This document shows positions 7,055-12,894 of a stretch of 12,894 bases of DNA, piece by piece; the stretch's first letter is position 1; each line of letters begins with the position of its first letter. The notes beneath the pieces were generated by a model. That model saw only the letters and a program-made list of their open reading frames with translations, ran no database searches and was not told the DNA's origin. The position numbers and the translations under genes were made by a program. The stretch comes from Cytophagales bacterium. Lineage in GTDB: Bacteria > Bacteroidota > Bacteroidia > Cytophagales > Cyclobacteriaceae. Where the stretch lies: assembly GCA_024643485.1 (NCBI GenBank), contig JAHEMU010000025.1, forward strand, positions 1 to 12,894, given 5' to 3'.

Positions 7055-8052
7055 ATGCCAACTATATTTACTTCAGGCTCAAGGTGAATGTGGTATTTAT
7101 TAAATACGGATTGTTGGATTTCTTTGGAAAGATTTTTTATTTCAATGCCTTTACCTCCTCCAAAATGAACTAATACCAACGCTTGATTTTGGTGTACGCC
7201 TACTGTTCCTTTTTTAAATCCTTTCCAACCTGTTTGTTCGATCAACCAACCCGCTGGTATTTTGATGCCATCTGGTGCCGGGTATGAAGGAATTTCACTG
7301 TACTCCTCCTTCAAACTCTTAAATTGTTGTTCAGTAATAATCGGATTTTTAAAAAAACTACCTCCATTTCCAATTTTTCGAGGGTCGGGTAATTTTGTTT
7401 GTCTTATTTGAATGACTGCATTACTCACCTCCCTGGCAGTTGGTTTGTCAATTCCGTTGAGGCTCAGCTGTTCTTTGATATTTCCGTATGAGATGTTTGG
7501 TTGGAACTTTTTTGAAAGTCGTAATTGGACTTTTGTGATGAAATAATTTCCCTTTTCTTCTCTTTTAAATATGGAATCGCGATAGCCAAATTCACATTCA
7601 TCAGCGTGAAAGGTTTTCAATGCACCTGTGTGTAAATTTATAGCTTGTAACGAATGAAAAACGTCTTTTAATTCTACTCCATAGGCTCCTATATTCTGAA
7701 TTGGAGCAGCGCCAATACTACCGGGTATTAATGAAAGGTTCTCGATTCCCGAATATCCATGTTCGATTGAATACAATACACATTCATGCCATTGCTCACC
7801 ACTTCCAAATGAGATGATCCCAATTTCATCAGATATTACCTTTATTTCTTTGCCTGCTATTTGATTTAAAAGAACCGTCCCGGGGTAATCTGATGTAAAA
7901 AGGACATTACTTCCTCCTCCTAATATAAAATGGTCATTTTTAAATAAGCCACTTTGAACTAGAGATTGAATATGCTCTTCTGAATGAATAGGTAGCAACG
8001 TTTGAGCTGAAATGTCAAAGCCAAAGGTGTTATATGGTAATAGACTGGTCAA
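7048..8052 (-). CDS. murB: UDP-N-acetylenolpyruvoylglucosamine reductase (MurB)
   Basis: MurB is the FAD-dependent cytoplasmic enzyme that reduces UDP-GlcNAc-enolpyruvate to UDP-MurNAc with NADPH, an essential step of peptidoglycan synthesis. The 334 residues match the E. coli-type (type I) length. FAD-binding motifs are GGGSNVLF (45-52) and IPGSIGAAPIQNIGAYG (109-125). Expected active-site residues are R158 (GYRDS), S232 (GNGGSFF, the proton donor) and E325 (LEPEVNIVG). The PYNTFG near the N-terminus aligns with the family start, so the gene is full length. The initiator is TTG (8050-8052): an in-frame TGA lies at 8059-8061, and no in-frame ATG occurs in the first half of the protein. It lies 31 nt downstream of the sixA-like gene on the same strand and is probably co-transcribed with it. 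Confidence 0.96.
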   Translation of the reverse strand: MTSLLPYNTFGFDISAQTLLPIHSEEHIQSLVQSGLFKNDHFILGGGSNVLFTSDYPGTVLLNQIAGKEIKVISDEIGIISFGSGEQWHECVLYSIEHGYSGIENLSLIPGSIGAAPIQNIGAYGVELKDVFHSLQAINLHTGALKTFHADECEFGYRDSIFKREEKGNYFITKVQLRLSKKFQPNISYGNIKEQLSLNGIDKPTAREVSNAVIQIRQTKLPDPRKIGNGGSFFKNPIITEQQFKSLKEEYSEIPSYPAPDGIKIPAGWLIEQTGWKGFKKGTVGVHQNQALVLVHFGGGKGIEIKNLSKEIQQSVFNKYHIHLEPEVNIVGIQ

Positions 8053-8083
8053 ATTAATTCAGTTAGAAGCAGTGAAAACTAAT

Positions 8084-8587
8084 TTAAAAATTTAATGAAT
8101 CTGGTGTTAAATAAGATACGAGGTTACCTGATTTTTCCCCTACCATATCCCAGCTCATGTTCTTGAAAGTAAGGTGAACGAGTCCGCAGGTAGTAATAGA
8201 CCCAATGGCCTCACCGGTTAAATACTCTGCTAAATAACTGATTGCAGGATTGTGACCTACAATTAGCACATTTTCCCACATATTCTTTAGAGAGTTTACT
8301 GTTTTTAATAAATTTCTAACCGAAGCTTCATAAATTTCTTCATTGAAATGAATTGTTTTGGTGTCCTTCTTAATTTGCTCGGCAATTAATTCGGCTGTTT
8401 TTCTTGCACGATCAGCAGGACTACTAACAATAATGTCAAAATCAATGGAGTTCTGCTTTAAATAGATGCCCATTCGCGTGGCATTTTGAAGTCCAACTGG
8501 ACTCAAGAATCTATCAAAATCGTGTTGATTTCCTTCTCTTTCGAGTGTTCTTGCGTGACGTAAAAGGTAAAGATGTAGATCTGACAT
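8084..8587 (-). CDS. sixA: SixA-type histidine phosphatase
   Basis: This 167-residue member of the histidine phosphatase (phosphoglycerate-mutase-like) superfamily has the catalytic LRHA motif with nucleophile H11. The phosphate-binding SSPADRARKTAEL segment at 55-67 includes R60/R62, and the second histidine is in VGHNP (H112). Compact size and sequence fit SixA, which in E. coli removes phosphate from phosphohistidine in HPt or PTS proteins. Whether that is the substrate here is unknown, as no phosphorelay or PTS partner lies in the window. It is cytoplasmic, with no signal sequence. ATG 8587 gives the normal MSDLHLYLLRHA start. It is divergent from topA across 84 bp and 31 nt upstream of murB. 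The symbol is by family resemblance only. Confidence 0.82.
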   Translation of the reverse strand: MSDLHLYLLRHARTLEREGNQHDFDRFLSPVGLQNATRMGIYLKQNSIDFDIIVSSPADRARKTAELIAEQIKKDTKTIHFNEEIYEASVRNLLKTVNSLKNMWENVLIVGHNPAISYLAEYLTGEAIGSITTCGLVHLTFKNMSWDMVGEKSGNLVSYLTPDSLNF

Positions 8588-8659
8588 TTGTGTTTAAAGC
8601 GCTTAATTCTTTGCAATTTAAAATTTTTACGGATATTTGGAGTTCAAAATCTTAGAAAT

Positions 8660-8665
8660 GGAGGG
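8660..8665 (+). promoter_or_regulatory. Shine-Dalgarno sequence of topA
   Basis: GGAGGG ends 6 nt before ATG 8672. It fixes the topA start at MSKNLVIVESPAK and rules out the longer reading from TTG 8588. None of the other starts in the window shows a comparable site, as is usual in Bacteroidota. Confidence 0.75.
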
Positions 8666-8671
8666 ATATTT

Positions 8672-10990
8672 ATGTCTAAAAATCTGGTAATTGTAGAGTC
8701 ACCAGCGAAAGCAAAAACTATTGAAGGGTATCTGGGGAAGGATTTTAAGGTAGTTTCAAGCTATGGTCACGTTCGGGATTTAACGAAAGGTGATATGGCT
8801 ATCGATATTAAAAACGATTTTAAACCGACCTATGAAGTTAGTGCGGATAAGAAAAACGTGATTAAGGATCTCAAGAAATTATCCAAAGAAGCAGAGATGG
8901 TTTACCTAGCGAGTGACGACGACCGCGAAGGAGAAGCAATTTCATGGCATTTAAAGGAGGTTTTGGATTTAAATGATCAAACAACAAGACGGATTGTTTT
9001 TAGAGAAATCACGAAAAATGCAATTGAAAATGCGTTAAAATCGCCCAGGGGTATAGACATCAATTTGGTAAATGCTCAACAAGCAAGAAGAATTTTAGAT
9101 AGATTAGTTGGATTCGAACTTTCCCCCATTTTGTGGAAGAAGATAAAGACGGGTTTAAGTGCAGGTAGAGTTCAAAGTGTAGCGGTACGTGTAGTAGTCG
9201 AACGCGAAAGAGAAATAGATCAATTCAAAGCTGAATCTACTTTTAAAGTAGTTGCAGAATTTAATATAGGAAAGGCAGTTTTAAAAGCTGAATTAGCTAA
9301 AAAGATTAAAACCGTTGAGGAAGCTGAAGCTATATTAAAAAGTTTAGTGGGCAGCAAATATCATATTAAGGATTTACAGACCAAGCCTGCTAAAAAATCA
9401 CCAGCTCCTCCATTTACAACAAGTACACTTCAGCAGGAAGCCAGCAGAAAACTTGGATTTTCAGTTTCCCAGACTATGACTGTGGCTCAAAAGCTATATG
9501 AAGCCGGTATGATCTCCTATATGAGAACGGATTCAGTGAATTTATCTAACGATGCAATTCAAGGTGCGGCAAGTCAAATTATTTCTGATTTTGGGAATCA
9601 ATACCATAAAGAACGTCATTTTAAAACAAATTCAAGTGGAGCACAAGAGGCTCACGAAGCCATTCGACCTACTAATTTCGGCAGAAAATCTGCAGGTGAT
9701 GATCGCAATGGCCAAAGGTTATACGAGTTGATTTGGAAAAGAGCAATTGCTTCTCAAATGGCAGAGGCTCAGCTGGAAAAAACAACGGCTACGATTTCGA
9801 CCAATCAAGAGAGCGTATTATTTTCTGCATTTGGTGAAATGATTCGATTTGATGGTTTTTTGAAAGTATACATGGAATCGTCAGATGATGAAAATGATGA
9901 AGACCAAAAAGGAATGCTCCCACCTTTATCGATAGGGGATGAGCTAAACCTAAATATTATCAATGCAAGAGAATCTTTCACTAGGCATCCTGCCCGATAT
10001 ACTGAGGCGAGCTTAGTTAAGAAATTGGAAGAAATGGGCATTGGACGTCCTTCTACCTATGCGCCAACCATTTCCACTATCCTTAAAAGAGGGTATGTGG
10101 TGAAAGAAAATAGGGATGGAAAAGAGAGATCATTTTTATCAGTGGTTTTAAATCCAAAAGCAAAAGGTAATGAAGTATCTACCTCACAGCAAACGGAAAC
10201 CTTCGGAGTAGAAAAAAAGAAGCTTTTCCCAACTAACATGGCAATGTTGGTGAATGACTTCTTGGTAGAACATTTTCCTAATGTTACCAGTTTTAGTTTT
10301 ACTGCAGATGTAGAAAAGGAATTTGATGAAATTGCCTCGGGTGGATTAGAATGGGCTGATATGATCAAGTCTTTTTATACTCCATTTCATACAAGAGTTG
10401 AACAGACTTCTAATATTGACCGATCGGATATCAAGGTAGTAAGAGAATTGGGTAAAGATCCTGCTTCTGGAAGAGTGGTGATTACAAGAATGGGGCGTTT
10501 TGGTCCTTTGGTTCAAATTGGTGACCCAGAAGATGGCGAAAAAGTTAAGTTTGCTTCATTGAGAAATGATCAATTTATAGAAAACATTACCATTGAAGAT
10601 GCTCTCGAACTGTTTAAGTTACCACGAACAGTAGGAACTTTTGAAGAAGGTGAAATTGTAGCAAGTGTTGGTCGTTTTGGTCCATACATACGCCATGCGA
10701 GTAAATTTTACTCGATCACAGGTGAGGATGACCCCCACACCATTGATGAAGCACGTTCTATCGAAATCATTGAGTTAAAGCGATCAACAGAGGCGAATAT
10801 GATCATTCTTGATTTTGAAGGCACAGATATTCAGGTGCTCAATGGACGATACGGCCCCTATATCAAGGCTGGAAAGAAAAATGTTAAAATACCTAAGGAT
10901 AAAAAACCTGAGGAATTAACTTTAGAAGAATGCCAGGAATTAGCTGCTGCTGCGCCGGAAAAGAAAAAGAAATTCGCAAAGAAAAAATAA
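8672..10990 (+). CDS. topA: DNA topoisomerase I (type IA)
   Basis: This 772-residue type IA topoisomerase relaxes negative supercoils by transient single-strand cleavage. The TOPRIM domain opens the protein (VIVESPAKAK), with the metal-binding DDDREGE at 82-88. The nucleophilic tyrosine is Y283 in ISYMRTDSVNLS. The GRPSTYAPTI motif follows in the core domain. The C-terminus has no four-cysteine zinc fingers. It carries instead topoisomerase C-terminal repeats, visible as GRFGPLVQIG, GRFGPYIRHAS and GRYGPYIKAG, and a lysine-rich tail (PEKKKKFAKKK) likely to bind DNA. That arrangement is normal for Bacteroidota TopA. A strong Shine-Dalgarno sequence at 8660 supports the start. The gene converges on the TlpA gene with 19 bp between stops and no clear terminator hairpin. 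Confidence 0.96.
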   Translation: MSKNLVIVESPAKAKTIEGYLGKDFKVVSSYGHVRDLTKGDMAIDIKNDFKPTYEVSADKKNVIKDLKKLSKEAEMVYLASDDDREGEAISWHLKEVLDLNDQTTRRIVFREITKNAIENALKSPRGIDINLVNAQQARRILDRLVGFELSPILWKKIKTGLSAGRVQSVAVRVVVEREREIDQFKAESTFKVVAEFNIGKAVLKAELAKKIKTVEEAEAILKSLVGSKYHIKDLQTKPAKKSPAPPFTTSTLQQEASRKLGFSVSQTMTVAQKLYEAGMISYMRTDSVNLSNDAIQGAASQIISDFGNQYHKERHFKTNSSGAQEAHEAIRPTNFGRKSAGDDRNGQRLYELIWKRAIASQMAEAQLEKTTATISTNQESVLFSAFGEMIRFDGFLKVYMESSDDENDEDQKGMLPPLSIGDELNLNIINARESFTRHPARYTEASLVKKLEEMGIGRPSTYAPTISTILKRGYVVKENRDGKERSFLSVVLNPKAKGNEVSTSQQTETFGVEKKKLFPTNMAMLVNDFLVEHFPNVTSFSFTADVEKEFDEIASGGLEWADMIKSFYTPFHTRVEQTSNIDRSDIKVVRELGKDPASGRVVITRMGRFGPLVQIGDPEDGEKVKFASLRNDQFIENITIEDALELFKLPRTVGTFEEGEIVASVGRFGPYIRHASKFYSITGEDDPHTIDEARSIEIIELKRSTEANMIILDFEGTDIQVLNGRYGPYIKAGKKNVKIPKDKKPEELTLEECQELAAAAPEKKKKFAKKK

Positions 10991-11009
10991 ACAAACGAAG
11001 GAATAAAAT

Positions 11010-11594
11010 CTAAAGGTTGGCTTGTTTCTGTATGAAATTCTTGAAGGATTTTGTGTTGTAACGAGCTATACCTACGTTTTGTTTAATTATTTTTCCGCTT
11101 TTTGACACCACAAATGTAGTGGGAACTGACGGTACAGCCAATTGTTCATTTAGTTGACCTGTCCATAAATAATAGGGAAAAGAATAGTCATTTTTTTCCA
11201 TATATCTATGTGCGGAAGCCTCGTTTCTATCAATAGATAGCATCACAAATTCAACGTTTTTATCTGTTTTGAAATCCTCATATAATTCAGAAATCCCAGG
11301 CATTTCCGCTTTGCAAGGTGCACACCACGAAGCCCATATATTTATAAATATTACTTTCCCCTTAAACTTTTCAAGAGAAACCAATTCTCCCTTTTTATTT
11401 TTCACAAATTGGTTGTAATTGAAATCTGCAGCGAGGTTATCGTCAACTTTTTCTGTATCTACATTCATGACGCCTGTAAATAATACAGCACGCTGTGCCA
11501 ATGCAGCAACATCACTAAATAGCCCTGTAAAGTATAAAAACGCAAATATAGCCACTGGGATTCCCCACTCTTTTATCAAATTTCTCAACCACAT
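11010..11594 (-). CDS. Membrane-anchored TlpA/ResA-type thioredoxin-like oxidoreductase
   Basis: This 194-residue protein has a single N-terminal membrane segment (about residues 11-28, GIPVAIFAFLYFTGLF) and a periplasmic thioredoxin fold. The redox motif is WASWCAPCK with C91 and C94, and the cis-proline is P158 (PSVPTTFVV). The segment before it (FVKNKKGELVSLEKFKGKVIFINIWA) is typical of the AhpC/TSA-TlpA-ResA branch, which reduces disulfides in exported proteins or cytochrome c apoproteins. No cytochrome genes are near, so the target is unknown. ATG 11594 is chosen over the TTG at 11633, because the extension adds a basic stretch with no family support. It is divergent from the following secreted-protein gene across 100 bp and convergent with topA. 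Confidence 0.88.
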   Translation of the reverse strand: MWLRNLIKEWGIPVAIFAFLYFTGLFSDVAALAQRAVLFTGVMNVDTEKVDDNLAADFNYNQFVKNKKGELVSLEKFKGKVIFINIWASWCAPCKAEMPGISELYEDFKTDKNVEFVMLSIDRNEASAHRYMEKNDYSFPYYLWTGQLNEQLAVPSVPTTFVVSKSGKIIKQNVGIARYNTKSFKNFIQKQANL

Positions 11595-11669
11595 ATCATT
11601 TCTTTTAACTTTCTTAAGTAAAATTCGTAACAATAAGTTCCCAATAATACAATTTTAAACGATTTATTG

Positions 11670-11677
11670 TAAATTTG
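11670..11677 (+). promoter_or_regulatory. Bacteroidota -7 promoter element (TAnnTTTG)
   Basis: TAAATTTG is a perfect match to the Bacteroidota -7 consensus and ends 17 nt before the ATG at 11695, giving a short leader. No good TTG/TTTG -33 element is found at 17-20 nt spacing, so support rests on one half of the promoter. Confidence 0.45.
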
Positions 11678-11694
11678 ATTATACGTCTAATTTT

Positions 11695-12894
11695 ATGTTT
11701 CGTCATTTAAGTCTATTTGTAATTGTTTTTAGTTTTTCACTTTTGTGTCAAGCACAGAAAGTGAAGTATAAAGACGTATATGAATTTATACAAACAGAGC
11801 AGTATAATCAGGCCAATCAGCAATTGCGAATTTTTATGGCTGACCCTAAAAACGCCGATCATGCAAATGGTAATCTTCAAATGGGAAGAATGTACCAGCG
11901 ATTAATTATAGAAGCGGATATTTTTAGTGATTGGGATAAAATTCAGACCTATACAGATTCCTCAAAAATATTTTTCGCTAAGGCAACTGCGTTAATAGAT
12001 GAAAAAGAAGTAAAAAAGAACGATGAATTTTATACCGAATTTGAAAAACGTGATTTAAGAACGGGAAAGCTGAGTGTTAAATTGTTTGATATTCAATTTG
12101 CGATTGAGGACTATGTGAGTTGGGTGAATTCCCATTTCGATGCGGTTGAGAATGTTAACATAGAAGCTAAAAATTTGCAGGAGCAATACCAAAAAATAAC
12201 TGAATCCTATCAGGCGTTTATTTCAAATAAGAAAAACATTGAAGAATTGTTTTTGCAGGCGGGTCTACAGACCATTTCAAATCTAGAGACACTCGCTAAA
12301 AATTATGACAAGTTTAAGGTAAATTATGACACCTTTAAAAAGCACATTACTGCCATTCAAGGTGTATCTTTATCGATTGAATTAGCAGAAAAAGAAATTT
12401 CAGACCCTTTTAATTTAAGCCCAATTGCTTCTGATTTCACGTTGGAAAAATCGGAGGTATATAATTTTGGTTATTGGGGGTCGTTGGTGAGGGAGAAAAT
12501 TGTGCGAGAAATCCTTCCATTGAAAAATGATTTGCTTTCTTACGATAGTAAACTAGAAAATGTACTCAGTGAGTTAAAGGGAGGAAAGAAGTTTACTGCT
12601 GAACAAATGGCAAGTTTAACCAGTAATCAGATAAAAGCACAACTTCTTCCATTCGATAAAAATCCTATCCCGTCCTTAATTTTTGATCTTAGGTTAGCCG
12701 AGATCAATTATTATAAGACGATTAATTCACAGTTAATTCCTGATAGTCTTTCTTCCATCGGAGGTAGAATCGATGCGTATAAGCAACGTATTCTCAATTT
12801 GGAAGATATATTAAAATCTATCGAATTATTGGCCTCTTCAGATATAGACGCGGGACTGAAAAATTACAAAGATTTTATTGATCAACGCTTTAAC
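11695..12894 (+). CDS. Secreted protein of unknown function, N-terminal 400 residues (runs off window)
   Basis: The frame is open from ATG 11695 to the window end with no stop, so the gene is truncated by the window edge. The N-terminus is a signal peptide (MFRH, hydrophobic LSLFVIVFSFSLL, then CQAQ). Cleavage after residue 20 or 21 (CQA) is likelier than lipidation, since the residue before Cys is Leu. Residues about 25-75 look like a TPR-type helical pair (VYEFIQTEQYNQANQQL, NLQMGRMYQRLI). Residues about 150-220 are charged and probably coiled coil (NLQEQYQKITESYQAF). I do not recognise a family or catalytic motif. A TAnnTTTG promoter element lies just upstream. The protein is divergent from the TlpA gene. 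A periplasmic or outer-membrane scaffold role is possible but unsupported. Confidence 0.8.
   Translation, partial: MFRHLSLFVIVFSFSLLCQAQKVKYKDVYEFIQTEQYNQANQQLRIFMADPKNADHANGNLQMGRMYQRLIIEADIFSDWDKIQTYTDSSKIFFAKATALIDEKEVKKNDEFYTEFEKRDLRTGKLSVKLFDIQFAIEDYVSWVNSHFDAVENVNIEAKNLQEQYQKITESYQAFISNKKNIEELFLQAGLQTISNLETLAKNYDKFKVNYDTFKKHITAIQGVSLSIELAEKEISDPFNLSPIASDFTLEKSEVYNFGYWGSLVREKIVREILPLKNDLLSYDSKLENVLSELKGGKKFTAEQMASLTSNQIKAQLLPFDKNPIPSLIFDLRLAEINYYKTINSQLIPDSLSSIGGRIDAYKQRILNLEDILKSIELLASSDIDAGLKNYKDFIDQRFN

Noticed and set aside
8597..8604. AAGCGCTT palindrome between the sixA-like gene and topA
   Set aside because: Only 8 bp with no matching flanks; expected by chance and not tied to a known operator.
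8588..8671. Possible 28-residue N-terminal extension of topA from TTG 8588
   Set aside because: The family starts at MSKNLVIVESPAK, and a strong Shine-Dalgarno sequence precedes ATG 8672; the extension would fill the divergent promoter region.
9805..10368. Minus-strand open frames inside topA
   Set aside because: Shadows of topA; the sense strand encodes conserved type IA topoisomerase motifs throughout.
11595..11633. Possible 13-residue extension of the TlpA protein from TTG 11633
   Set aside because: ATG 11594 gives a normal membrane-anchored start, and the extension would intrude on the divergent promoter region.

Overview
The window is an AT-rich stretch of chromosome, most probably from a Bacteroidota member of the Cytophagales type. 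The evidence is a Bacteroidota-style outer-membrane barrel protein, a Tat-exported Gfo/Idh/MocA oxidoreductase paired with a DUF1080 protein, a perfect TAnnTTTG promoter element, mostly Shine-Dalgarno-less starts, and a short-lipobox lipoprotein with an acidic residue just after the cysteine. The genus cannot be fixed from this sequence. No mobile element, CRISPR array, tRNA or rRNA is visible.

Layout. Positions 1-389 hold the 3' end of an outer-membrane beta-barrel gene, followed by a bidirectional terminator (414-442). On the minus strand, 5146-465 is a two-gene unit: a Tat-signal Gfo/Idh/MocA oxidoreductase, then a large secreted protein with HEAT-like repeats and two tandem DUF1080 (3-keto-disaccharide hydrolase) domains. 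Divergent from it, 5248-7054 is a tight plus-strand cassette: a small helical lipoprotein, an SRPBCC protein and a CDF metal transporter. This meets the minus-strand pair sixA-like / murB (8587-7048) tail to tail, with a 7-bp overlap. topA (8672-10990, plus) is divergent from the sixA-like gene and converges on a membrane-anchored TlpA-type thioredoxin (11594-11010, minus). The window ends inside a secreted protein of unknown function (from 11695, plus) that has 400 codons in view.

How the genes work together. murB (peptidoglycan precursor synthesis) and topA (DNA supercoiling) are housekeeping genes. The most interesting unit is the oxidoreductase / HEAT-DUF1080 pair. By family knowledge it could oxidise the C3 hydroxyl of a glycoside outside the cytoplasm and then cleave the 3-keto-glycoside, a non-classical route of sugar breakdown. 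The substrate is unknown and no SusC/SusD transporter lies in view. The window is otherwise fairly ordinary, and no clear undescribed defence or mobile system is present.
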